64,000 bases of DNA from Sphagnum compactum. Lineage: Eukaryota > Bryophyta > Sphagnopsida > Sphagnales. Both the position numbers and the translations under genes were made by a program. Shown here piece after piece: positions 47,706 to 58,322 of the stretch (its first letter is position 1; each line of letters starts with the position of its first letter). A model generated the notes under the pieces. That model was not told the origin of the DNA, made no database searches, and saw nothing but the letters and a program-made list of their open reading frames with translations. The stretch covers positions 6,138,001 to 6,202,000 of the forward strand of contig OZ234493.1 in the NCBI GenBank assembly GCA_965153455.1. The letters run 5' to 3'.

Positions 47706-49638
47706 GATTGTATACCAAGGCCTCTCTTGCTTTAGAGCAATGTGGCGATGAGGTAGTAGTAGTGAAGTAAAGCAGCATTTGGAATCGGTGGTATCCGCAT
47801 GCTAAAATTTTAGCAAGATGATGCCCCAACCAAAATCAATGACTTTCTACTACACAATGACAAGAAAGAGCACGAGAAAAAAAAGACAAGATGGACGAGA
47901 ACAAAAAAACCTCCAGGGAAAAGTAGCAGCAGTGCCTCTTGGCCAATGGACTGCCACAACCAAAAGCAGAGACGAAGAACTGGATCTCTGGCAGGCAGGC
48001 GCTCTCTCATTATTAGTCAATAAATCTCATCCCTAAATAGTCTTCTCAATCACTGAGAGAAGAAGGCGATTGTGAAGTCAAGAAACTGAACTTGTACAGG
48101 GGAGAAGAAATTTTTTTAGTCATGTCTCCACACTGTGAATCATTAAGGCTGTTGTTGCCTTAGAGAACTCACACTCACACAATCAAGGCTTTTGTAGCCT
48201 GGAAAAAACTAGCTGAACATGCGCTTCCCACTCAACTGTGACTATGCAGTAGTAACCTGACTTCTTCAAAAGAAGTTGTGCACTTTGAACCAATGTTTGA
48301 GCAAATGTCAGAAAATAGTTAAAATGGGAATTAATATGTATAAATCCATCAACAAAATAACCACTCAAAAAATGCTTTTAATTGAAAAATTATCACAATA
48401 TCAAAGTGCAATGAATATTTAAAACAAATTGACTAATATCTCTAAGCATCAAACAAACCTGTTAAATGTTGTAGCGTACTGAACATGCTTCACACAATAA
48501 CCTACACTTGATTAAGGATGACAAGTTGCCGCATGCATTCTGCATGAACTTTGACTAGGCAGCCACCTGATTTTATGCATCCCAACATGCCATACATGAC
48601 ATTGTGCAAAACAGGTGCAGCAAAACACACCCACCCATAAAAGCAGTATGTGTCCAACTATAATATTCCGATTTGGCATCTATCAATATACATATCCTGT
48701 AAACCCTACGCCTAATTGGTGGGCATGTGATAATCAGGTCCAATTACATGGACGATCACCAACATTGGGGGAAATGCAAAGTGGGAGTGGTGGTATTCCG
48801 CTAAAATGTCCTATATCTATGGTTAGTTGTTTAACTTTCCACTTCTTCTATTATTTGTAAACTATGCGGTTGCCATAATTTTAGAGGCTTGTTTGATTAA
48901 ACCATTTGCTCCATGGGACAAATTGGTAGACAAAATCCATGAGTTATTATCAAACGAAGGGGTGGGAGTCAAATTGGGAATTTGACTCCCGATCACAAAT
49001 CCCTTGAAAGTAGGGGTCAAATGTGGTCTGATTGGAATGTGCTACACACCATTGGAAAGATATTTTCAAAGGTTATAATATATTTCCCTCGCACTTTCAA
49101 AACAAACTTGATTTGAAAAAGATATGAACGTCCAAAATTTTTGGACAACAAGAGTCCCAGTTTTGGGACTCCCACTTGGGAGTACCGAGAAAAAGTAATA
49201 TTTGGATGTAGTCCCTATGGAGAGGCATAGAGTATACTATAGGGAGGGGAGCAGTGCCTCCTCTTAAAGATTGCGGGCCATGTGAATCTTGTGTTTGAGG
49301 TTGTCCCTACTAAGTCCGTTGCATCATTTCCATTCAACTTGCACTAACCACCTTTTTTTCTTGGTTGTGCAGGTTGATATCATCTTAAACTCTTGCTTGT
49401 GAATTCGTCCTAGTCCCATCCCGAAGCTCTAACACGCCCTCTTACCCTCGAAGTGTTGCGAGTTAAGGAACGTGCCGCAACTTTTTTCTTCTTCCGTTGT
49501 TCCGCTCTAGGACCCGCCTTTGGGTCCTTAAAGGAGTTTGGGGGCACATCATTTTCATGGCATCAAGGTGTGGAAATGTTAGTTGTTATGGAAGAATTAC
49601 AATTAAATGTATCCTTGTACGTTAAATGATTCACCAGA
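47706..49638. other. Intergenic, no gene recognised
   Basis: The first few hundred bases are probably the cyclin 3' UTR. At 48,960-49,200 the words GGGAGTCAAATTGGGAATTTGACTCC-type and GAGTCCC...GGGACTCCC form small dyads. The C/G-rich block about 49,400-49,560 (GAAGCTCTAACACGCCCTCT) resembles leader DNA of an LTR element but has no coding to prove it. Confidence 0.4.
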
Positions 49639-49919
49639 TCTTATATATTAATTCACTAAGTCTGTCAGTCAGTCTGTGACCGTTGGTCTGTCTGTGACCC
49701 CTTTAGGGGACTTTCCGGTTTTACACATTGTTGTTGTTTCGATCGATCAATTCTTTGATGCCCAGGTTGCATGCAGAACCTCTGTAGGGGTTCCTTGCTT
49801 TGGTCGTCTCCCACTTTTGAATCTGTGTTTTTCAGTGGGGGTAGAAATCTTTTGCTGTGGGCATTGGAGGGCGATAATCGATCATGACAGGCCAGCGGCG
49901 GAAGCTATAGAAACAAGGG

Positions 49920-50501
49920 ATGACCGGCAGCCGAGCAGCAAATGAGGGAAACGAAACAAGAGCCGAAGAAACTGGAGATGATCAGGAGAGAGGAATTATG
50001 GAGGGATTTCCAGTGGAATTGATAGGCAATATTTTGTCACACCTAGACGACATGAAGGATGTGGTGAGGGCTTCTTGGACGTGCCGAAAATGGAGAGTAG
50101 CATTACGCTATCTCCACACTCTGTGCGCCTCCTTGACGAAATGGGAACTCGAAACAGAAAAGCTTGAATTTGTGCTGACGGACACAATCCTGCAAACAAT
50201 GGGTCTCCAAAAATTACAAATTCATAGTTATACCCCATTTCCAGCGGCACCAGTGATCGCTTGGCTCTCTCATATTGGTGACTCTCTTCGCCATCTGACC
50301 TACAAACTGCCAGGGTCCACACCACATGTAAATGTGTTGAAGAGCTGTGCGAGAATGAGATGTCTTCAACGCTTGGATTTACACTGCCTTAATTGGGAGA
50401 TATTAACTTTGTTGTTGCAAATCCCACTGCTGAACTCTTCCCGTGTCTGTTGTCTCTTCATCTGTCTGATAGTCGGGTGTCCACAGGAGAACTCCAAGTA
50501 A
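49920..50501 (+). pseudogene. F-box protein exon, frameshifted
   Basis: The open frame starts at 49,920. After about 27 residues comes an F-box: GFPVELIGNILSHLDDMKDVVRASWTCRKWRVAL, the segment that binds SKP1 in SCF ubiquitin ligases. Leucine-rich substrate-binding repeats begin afterwards (RCLQRLDLHCLNWEIL). Near 50,425 the frame slips: the repeat pattern continues in the next frame (PTAELFPCLLSLHLSDS then GELQ), as one lost C in the ATCCCAC run would cause. That frame ends at a good splice donor, CAA/GTAAGT (50,499), but no second exon follows; G-rich repeats do. It looks like a captured and decaying first exon. The parent gene is not in the window. Confidence 0.65.
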
Positions 50502-50589
50502 GTTCGTCTGTTTGTGACGGGGGTTTTGGGGGGTGGGGGAGGGAGAGGCCGGTGAAGCAGCGGCGGGCGATGCCCAACACTACGTCTGT

Positions 50590-50835
50590 CTGTGACAGAG
50601 CTTGGTCTGTCAGTCAGTCTTGGGCACGGGCGGGACTGGGCACGGATTGGGCATGGGACTAGGCACGGACTGGGCACGGGCACGGGCGGGCTGGGCCCGG
50701 GAGAGGGGCACGGGCACGGGCATGGGACTGGGCACGGGCATGGGCGGACTGGGCACGGGCTGAGCACGGGCAGGTTGGGCACGGCACGGGTGGGCTGGGC
50801 ACGGGCGGATTGTGTCCGAACGTCACGGGTACCCA
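50590..50835. repeat. G-rich (GGGCACGG)n-type minisatellite
   Basis: Irregular repeats of GGGCACGGGC and GGACTGGGCACG cover about 200 bp before the right end of the candidate Helitron. The many GGG runs could form G-quadruplexes. Open frames on both strands here (Pro-rich on the minus strand, Gly-rich on the plus) are false. Confidence 0.85.
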
Positions 50836-50839
50836 CTAG

Positions 50840-50935
50840 TCTTGAATGAATTCACTAGTCCAACTAATGGGACCTAATGGGGATGTAGTGAATTCATTCT
50901 CCATTTAATGGGGACTAGTGAATTGCACCCACATT
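50840..50935. repeat. Short inverted repeat around TGAATTCACTAGTCC
   Basis: TGAATTCACTAGTCC (50,846 onward) and GGACTAGTGAATT (near 50,913) are reverse complements. Together with GTGAATTCATTC between them they make a 90-bp fold-back. It may be the stub of a MITE or of the neighbouring Harbinger element. Confidence 0.5.
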
Positions 50936-51004
50936 TTGTAGCAAATTTAGGAAATGGTATGGTTTTCATGTTATGTAAAAAATTATAAACAAAACACAAT
51001 TTTC

Positions 51005-51525
51005 AATTCTAAAGCTTCAAGGTGCTTTTGTTGAAGACTATTATTATCATAAAACTGGTGGATGTAACATAGTGGCAAAATGTGTTGTTGATTGCAATAA
51101 AAAATGTACTAATGTTTTTGTGGGGTTTCCAAGTAGTGTTAATGATTCAAGGGTTTTATGTAGATTTGGTTTATATAAAAAAGTTCAATACAATGGGTTG
51201 TTTGAAATTGGCAAGCTTTCCCAAAATGGATTTGTAATATTTTATCTTTTGGGGGACAAGGGATACCCATTGATTTCATGGATTATGATGCCATACAAGG
51301 AAGAAAGGTAGCATTTTGTCTAAGAACATTTGTACGATAAGGAACATAAAATGGGTTGCTTTGTTGTGGAGAATGTTTTTGGCATAATAAAAAAAACTTT
51401 CAAGAATTATTAAGAAGATGTAATTTACCTGTATTTTCTTGCCATATTTTTTTACTTGTTTATTGCATAACCTATTTCGATCTCAAACAAAATCTAACAA
51501 TCAAAGGCTGATGAGAATCATTGAA
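51005..51525 (+). pseudogene. PIF/Harbinger (DDE_Tnp_4) transposase remnant
   Basis: A degraded HARBI1-type transposase on the plus strand. It reads YYYHKTGGCNIVAKCVVDCNKK, VFVGFPSSVNDSRVL (around the second catalytic Asp), LLGDKGYPLISWIMMPYKEE and, after stops and a frame change, VVENVFGIIKKTFK, which matches the ERAFGRLKGRW region. The N-terminal part with the first Asp is missing. It is the same superfamily as the fragment at about 5 kb and could once have mobilised the TTA-flanked MITE at 58.0 kb. Confidence 0.8.
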
Positions 51526-52640
51526 ATGGGTGATGCACAAGTAATTCAAGAAACAAACATGGCACATAGATTCGATGTATACATTGAATATTAACAAGTA
51601 AATTCAATTGAAGGGTAAGAAATGTGTAGAGTTTAGCAATGCGCATGGAATTATGTAGTTTCCTTGGATGACAAAAAACTATCACATTATTATTTGCTCT
51701 TTAAGTTCCATTTCTATTTCATCTAGCATCAAAATTTGCTTTCAACTTTAGTTCATTGTTTGTTAATTTTCGTGATTTGTAAAATCATTGTTAATGGGAG
51801 GATCTTGTCTTGTAAGATTAATGCTATTGAAAATTTCACCCCCTTTGTCTTTCATAAGCACCATTATGTGTGTTAACCTATGATGACATTGTTGGAGCCA
51901 CATAGAAAGGAAATGATGGTTGATTCAATTAACCAAATGCACAAGACTAACTTTCTTTATTGAAGAAAAGTGCACAAAAACACAAAAGAACATATTTGAA
52001 AAGCAACTAGATTATTTCAAAGGTATAGACAAAATAATCAATGGAACTTAAATGAACATGGTGAAAGCCATCATAGGTCTAACACACATATTGGACTTGG
52101 TTTTTTCGTGGACGTAGCTTGAAAGAAGTGGGGGAACAAAGGTTTGAATGATGATGAGGAATGAGTTTGTGGGAAACATGGCAATGGTGCTCATGATGGC
52201 CAAATTGTAGTTTTTTTTTCATTAACACCACTAAGGTAGACTGGCCCATCACTGATCGCTTGGCTACGACCAAACATTTAATTATATCATCATATGTGCT
52301 TCATTTTGAGTGATTTAAAATGTTATGGGAGTGCTACCTCAAGTTCTAGAAATCATCTTTGAAGTGCAAAGGAAAAGGATTAATGAACAAATAACAAGAA
52401 GAAAAATAAGCTTTCCAAGTTACAAAACACTTTTTTTTCCCCTTTTTGTTCTCTTTGGACCCCTCCTACTTTCAAACCTCATAACTTTTTAATTTCTTAT
52501 TCACAGGGCAGCCCGTTCACTAATCTGCACTTAATCGGAGTCGTGCGATCCGCATTTTGGCTCGACGTTGAAGTTCCCCGAAAATCCTTTTTCTGGCGGG
52601 AGTGGGTGCCCAAGTCCTCTCGACTTTGACGCGGACGGAG
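51526..52640. other. Intergenic, turning into the exportin promoter
   Basis: The AT-rich first part has no recognisable gene. From about 52,500 the composition becomes more GC-rich (CGGAGTCGTGCGATCCGC), probably the core promoter region of exportin-7. Confidence 0.4.
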
Positions 52641-52644
52641 GCGC

Positions 52645-53138
52645 AAGTTAGGGTTTGGTGCTCTGCCTCTGGCGTAAATTTAGGGTTTGGTGCTCTGCCT
52701 CTGGCGCCATTTTAGGGTTTGGTGCTCTGCATCTGGCTCAAGTTAGGGTTTGGTGCTTTGCCTCTGCTCTGCAAGTCTTGTGCCCTTCTTCTCTTCAAAA
52801 TACGAACATGGGAAGAGAGAGGGGAAGAGGACCACAGGTGCAGCAAAGGGAAGTGAAAGGGAGTGCGGGAAGTTAGGGTCTGGTGCTTTGTCTCTGCTCT
52901 GCAAGTCTTGTGCCCTTCTTCTTCTCTTCAACATACAAACATGGGAAGAGGGAGATGAAGAGAACGACAGGTGCAGCGAAGGGAAGTCAAAGGGAGTGCG
53001 GGAAGTTAGGGTTTGGTGCTTTGTCTCCGCTCTGCAAGTCTTGTGCCCTTCTTCTTCTCTCCACAACATACAAACATGGGAAGAGGGAGAGGAAGAGGAC
53101 GACAGGTGCAGCGAAGGGAAGTCAAAGGAAGTGGGGGA
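52645..53138 (+). repeat. Nested tandem repeats with telo-boxes in the exportin-7 leader
   Basis: First come four starts of a 32-bp unit (52,645, 52,677, 52,709, 52,741; TTAGGGTTTGGTGCTCTGCC). Then come three copies of a 130-133-bp unit (52,740, 52,870, 53,003) that opens with the same words and adds TCTGCAAGTCTTGTGCCCTT, a CATGGGAAGAG start and GTGCAGCGAAGGGAAGTCAA. Five of the six starts have the telo-box TAGGGTTT. The last unit ends about 60 bp before the exportin start. The repeats are either promoter modules or transcribed leader. Confidence 0.88.
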
Positions 53139-53165
53139 GATGAAGCGGAGATATCAGGAGCTTGA
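53076..53165 (+). other. Upstream ORF, 29 aa, before exportin-7
   Basis: The last leader repeat contains an ATG followed by 28 codons (MGRGRGRGRQVQR at its start) and a TGA at 53,163, 31 bp before the main start. The first repeat (ATG 52,808) has a related frame of 22 codons; the second stops after five codons. If the leader is transcribed these would act as uORFs. Whether they are translated is unknown. Confidence 0.4.
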
Positions 53166-53196
53166 TGGGTGAGATGAGTAGTAGAACGCAAAGTTC

Positions 53197-56100
53197 ATGG
53201 AGAGTTTGGCAGAGCTAAGCGTGTTGTGCGAGCGATTGTACACATCGCAGGATGCTGCGGAGCGAGCGCACGCAGAGACGACCTTGGCTTGTTTTTCTCA
53301 AAATTCGGAATATATCTCTCAGTGCCAGTACATCCTCGAGAATTCCTCTTCGCCGTATACGCAATTCCTGGCCAGTTCCAGCCTGGTGAAGCAGGTCACG
53401 GATCACACATTGTCGCTGCAGCTGCGTTTGGATATTCGAAACTATGTGGTGGGATACCTGGCTTCAAAGGGGCAGGAGTTGCAGCCGTTCGTGGCTACGA
53501 GCTTGATTCAATTGCTATGTCGCATCACCAAGTTGGGATGGTACGACGACGATCAGTTCCGGGACATTGTGAAGGAAGCCATGAAGTTTTTGACGCATGC
53601 GACCGTGGAGCATTTCCTTATCGGCTTGAAGATCCTCAATCAACTGGTTACGGAAATGAACCAACCGAATCCCGGTATGTCGCTGACGCACCACAGGAAG
53701 ACGGCTTGCAGCTTCAGGGATTTGGCCCTGTTCCAGATTTTCCAAATCTCTTTCACTTCGCTGCAGCAGCTGCAAATCGAGACAGCTGACCACCGTCTAA
53801 GGGAGCAAGCCATCACGCTTTCCCTCAAGTGCTTCTCGTTCGATTTTGTCGGCACGTCGCTGGACGAAAGCTCTGAGGATTTGGGTACCATTCAGATTCC
53901 GTCTTCTTGGCGGCCTGTACTGGAAGACACCTCCACAATGCAGCTCTTCTTTGACTATTATGCTCGTACTAAACCTCCCCTCTCCAACGTTGCTCTGGAG
54001 TGCTTGGTCAGGCTCGCATCTGTGCGCAGATCGCTGTTCTCTGGTGAGTTGGAACGTTCCAAGTTCTTGTCCCATTTGATGAGCGGCACGAGGGAAATTC
54101 TGCTGACACAACAGGGTTTATCAGAGCATGAGAATTACCATGAGTATTGCCGGCTGCTTGGTCGATTGAAGACGAATTACCAGCTCTCAGAACTGGTGAG
54201 CATTGAGAATTATGCAGATTGGATTCAGCTTGTAGCTGAGTTCACAATCCAGTCATTGCAGTCATGGCAATGGGCCAGTGGGAGTGTGTATTACTTGCTC
54301 GGGCTGTGGTCCCGGCTTGTGTCATCAGTGCCCTATTTGAAAAGTGAGTCACCCAGCCTTCTCGACAACTTTGTACCCAAGATCACTGAAACTTACATAT
54401 CCTCACGACTTGACTCTGTCCAGATGGTCCTTCAGAACAACATCACTGAAGACCCCCTTGATAATGAAGAGCAGTTACAGGATCAGCTTGACAGCCTCCC
54501 TTATCTCTGTCGCTTCCAATATGAGAAGACAAGTAACTACATCATAACTCTCTTGGAGCCCATTTTGCAGGTACTATTCCCAACCTTCTTACAACAGTTT
54601 TTACATCACACTACCATTTTAGGAGTGTCTTTTGCATGTATCACCATACATCCAGAACTACCCATATTCTGATGGTATTGCTCTTCTTGAGCACACCTTA
54701 TAGAGGTCAGGGGTTAAAATTCTGAGCAGTTTTTTTGACCCTGAGTGGAACAGGTGAATTCAAGGGTTAGATTTGGGATATTGCAAGGCTTTGAGGTTTA
54801 TAGTGCTGATGATGAAGCCAGGAGTGCTATTCTTGAGCTGCTGCAGTGATGCCTGGTTGATAAAGGTTCTCCATTGTTGAAGCAATCTGTGGAAATGTTA
54901 TTGCCAAAAGTGAAACCCAGAATAAGAGCTGTCCTCTCATCTTCATTGTTTGTTTAGTGAAGCCTTTCAGAGTAAGAATGTATTGTGGTATTGAAATTTG
55001 TGCAGTAGTCAGTAATTATTTAGTGATTATCTGGTGATGGAGTACTGTTGATGAGCAGACAACTTTCCACATTTCTGGTTGCCTGGTACTGTAATGAGAG
55101 TGAATTGATTGGTACAGGCATACACAGAAGCAGCAAGACTCCAGACAGGAGTAAACAACTCACAGCTCCAGGCTATGGAGGGGCAGCTTACATGGCTGGT
55201 TCATATTATAGGTGCCATCATTAGGGGACGGCAAACCTCAAGCAGCAGTGCAGAGTCTCAAGAGGTTATTGATGGTGAGCTTGCTGCTCGTGTCTTCCAG
55301 CTCATCCAAGTCACTGACACAGGTTTCCATGTGCAGCGCTACCCTCAAAGCAGTAAGCAGCGACTGGATCTTGCAATTCTTTCATTCTTTCAGAACTTTC
55401 GGAGGGTTTATGTTGGCGATCAGGCCATGCATTCCAGTAAGCAGCTATATGGACGCCTGAATGAGCTGTTGGGCCTCCAAGACCACCTCATGGTATTGAA
55501 TGTGATTGTTGGCAAGATTGCTACTAATTTGAAATGCTATGCACAGTGCGAGGAAGTGATAGAGCAGACATTGAATCTCTTTCAGGAGCTTGCTGCAGGA
55601 TACATGAGTGGCAAACTGTTACTGAAGCTTGATGCTGTGAACTACATTCTAGAGCATCACACAAGGGAGCACTTCACTTTCCTGGACGAATTTAAAAATT
55701 CACGCAACCGAACTATATTCTATTTCACACTTGGTCGGTTGCTTTTCATGGAGGATAGCTCTGCAAAGTTCAAGGCTTTCATTGCCTCATTGCAACAGGT
55801 TTTTGTTAACCTGGAAGTTATACCAGTGGAGGCTTTTCGATCAGATGGTGTCAAGTTTGCTCTTATTGGACTGATGCGGGATCTGAGGGGCATAGCTATG
55901 GCAACCAACAGTCGCAGAACATATGGGCTGCTCTTTGAGTGGCTATATCCTGCTCATACCTCTTTATTGTTAAGGGCCATAGAACAGTGGACAGATACAC
56001 CAGAGGTCACTACCCCTGTGTTGAAATTTGTTGCAGAGTTTGTCATGAACAAGACACAGCGGTTGACGTTCGATTCCTCGTGTCCAAATGGAATCCTTCT

Positions 56101-56908
56101 ATTTCGAGAAGTCAGCAAGCTGATAGTGGCATATGGCTCCCGAATCTTGTCCCTCCCAACACCTTCTGATCCTTACACTTACAAGTACAAGGGTATTTGG
56201 GTTGCATTGACCATTCTCACAAGAGCACTGGCAGGGAACTATGTTAATTTTGGTGTGTTTGAGCTTTATGGAGACCGGGCACTTGCCGATGCACTTGACA
56301 TGGCTCTGAAAATGTCACTGGCTATCCCATTGGCGAGTATCATGGCCTTTCGCAAACTCGCAAGAGCCTATTTTGCTCTGCTTGAAGTCCTTTGTCACAA
56401 TCACACTGCAGTTATTGTAAACCTTGACACTGCCACTTTTGCCCACCTTGTAGGTTCCCTGGAGACAGGTGTGAAATCCTTGGATGTGAACATTTCATCA
56501 CAGTGTGCTTCTGCAGTGGACAATCTTGCAGCATTCTACTTCAATAACATTACAATGGAAGACAACCCAACTTCAGTGGCGACCATCAACATGGCCCGGC
56601 ACTTTGCAGAGTGCCCTAATTTATTCCCAGAAATTTTGAAATCTTTATTTGAAATTGTCTTGTTTGAGGAATGCTCTAACCAGTGGAGCTTAAGCAGGCC
56701 AATGCTCTCCCTTATTCTTATTAATGAGCAGATCTTCAATGGTCTCAAGGCTCAGATTCTGTCAACGCAGCCCGCTGATCAGCAGCAGAGGCTTGCAGGA
56801 TGCTTTGATAAGCTTATGGCTGATATCACACGAACACTGGAGCCCAAAAACCGGGACAAGTTCACACAAAACTTGACCATTTTCAGACATGATTTTAGGG
56901 CCAAGTAG
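53197..56908 (+). CDS. XPO7: Exportin-7 (RanBP16-type) nuclear export receptor
   Basis: Exportin-7 is an importin-beta-family receptor that carries cargo through nuclear pores with RanGTP. Two exons, 53197-54570 and 55118-56908, join in phase 0 to 1,054 aa, the full length of plant exportin-7. The start MESLAELSVLCERLYTSQD matches the family N-terminus and precedes the importin-beta N-like domain (about 25-95). HEAT-type helical repeats follow throughout. Conserved landmarks are SQCQYIL, RLDIRNYVVGYLA, SFDFVGTSLDES, LLNVIVGKIATNLKCY-like LMVLNVIVGKIATNLKC, ALIGLMRDLRGIAMAT, LTFDSSCPNGILLFREV, GVFELYGDRALADALD and the end RDKFTQNLTIFRHDF. The single 547-bp intron (54,571-55,117) is odd, since flowering-plant orthologues have many introns. 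No frameshift or stop interrupts it, so it is probably functional. Confidence 0.95.
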
Positions 56909-58045
56909 TCTAAGGGTTTCATTTTCAGGTGCAGACTTGCAGCTCAACAACCTAGCCAAACCATCTGGTTGGATATTGTATCCATGAACAGGATTGTTCT
57001 TGCTTTGTCTTCTTGAAGGCCTTGAGCTGTGTTGACCTTGATCCCCCTCATCTCCCTGAGGCATCTCTCATGTTGGAGTGTTGCTAATTATGTCTAGTTG
57101 CAAATCTGACAGGCAGTATGAGGAAATTTTTGTCCCTAACTGATCATGGGCTGCAACATGAAGACTCATAAGCACAGCTTACATTCCACAGATTACAAGA
57201 ACCGGAGATGTGAATTCTAGTATACTTGGCTCTGAGTTAGCCCTAAACCCTACCACATTCTTGAGACCCTTTGATAGAAGACTCAGATCTTCAAATTCTA
57301 GCGGGGTGGGAACTTTCTTACGTCCAATTCACAGGAACTGAGATCTGGAAATTCAGGCAGCCTGAAGTCTCAGCTCGAATCTGCTTTTCATCTTCTCATG
57401 CCATATGATTGGCCAACTTGAATATCCTGTTAAAGGACACCTTTTGTCTTTCCTGTACGGTTCTTTGGTAAGCTCTCCTGGTTAGTACAACCAGGTCTGC
57501 CACAAAGAGTTGTTCAGGGGTATTGTTTGGGCTACAAGTGTTGTGCCACTGGTTTACGGTTCAAGTCTCTTCAGATGATATGCAATTAGTCTCAATTTCC
57601 CAGCCTATTGTGGGACTTCATATTTTGAAGGCATTGCAGTATTGGGTAGTTAACTGGAGCTCTTCTGGTACTAGTCGGCAAGAATCAAAACCCTGAAAAT
57701 CAGATAATCTTGTAGTACCTAACTGGAACTGAATATGGTTGGTTCTTCTACCTGTTGAATTGGAAGTGGAATTGAACTTTTTGAAGTCTCTGTGGTAGCC
57801 AGAATTGGATGTGATGATAGTCATTCATTCAAATTCCTCTAAAGAGCTTGAGAGTGGCTTTTTCTCAGAAAGGAAAGCTGTAGCCATGGATCAACTTAGC
57901 TGTGTGGTGATGTGATGCCCAAATGTAGTTGAAGAGATGAGATTTTGAAGCCTTGACAAAGAATGTGCTGCAATTAGTGTGGAAGAAAGAAACCATAAAG
58001 GATATAGATGGTTTTTGTTTCTTGGCTTCATAATTGGAGCTTGCC
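56909..58045. other. Exportin-7 3' flank, no gene recognised
   Basis: Probably the 3' UTR followed by unassigned DNA. Short frames on both strands show no domain. A CCCTAAACCCTA telomere-like word lies near 57,240. Confidence 0.4.
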
Positions 58046-58048
58046 TTA

Positions 58049-58319
58049 GAGCATCTCCACCCACACGCCATATTGGGGGGCCCATACCAGTAGCTACCAC
58101 ATCCAACATAGAGTGCAAATTACTCCCTGTGCCCACCCATCATCATGAAAAGCTGGACAGTATATAGTGAGAAACTAATTAAATGTCGGCCAACAAAAAA
58201 TAGTCATTTTCTTTTATTGGGCCTTTCAATTGTATTCTTTGGATATATTGTAAAAACTATTTAAAGATTCTGCTTCATCCAAACTACAGACCATTCTACT
58301 TCTGCCAATGGAGATGCTC
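58049..58319. mobile_element. Tourist-like MITE (271 bp, TTA target site)
   Basis: The left end GAGCATCTCCAC and the right end TGGAGATGCTC are inverted repeats of about 11-12 bp. TTA stands immediately outside both ends (58,046-58,048 and 58,320-58,322). GAGCATCTCCA ends with TTA duplications are typical of plant Tourist MITEs moved by PIF/Harbinger transposases, remnants of which lie at about 5 and 51 kb. The interior is non-coding. Confidence 0.75.
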
Positions 58320-58322
58320 TTA

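Larger units (their letters stand above)
49639..50839 (+). mobile_element. Candidate Helitron carrying an F-box exon
   Basis: The left end starts TCTTATATATTAATTC after an A (49,638). The right end closes CCCACTAG before a T (50,840). This is insertion between A and T with TC and CTAG ends, as Helitrons do. Just before the right end, TGTCCG and CGGGTA can pair around AACGTCA, a short hairpin in the expected place. The TATATTAATTCANTAAGTCTGTC start is shared with the element at the left edge of the window. The element holds an F-box exon and about 200 bp of G-rich repeats but no Rep/helicase, so it would be non-autonomous. The hairpin is weak and no empty site was seen. Confidence 0.5.

Noticed and set aside
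50366-50849. Pro-rich (minus) and Gly-rich (plus) frames around the G-rich repeat
   Set aside because: They are translations of the GGGCACGG repeat and not genes.
57480-57575. Possible tRNA because of a GGTTCAAGTCTC-like T arm
   Set aside because: No matching acceptor stem, D arm or anticodon arm could be drawn around it.
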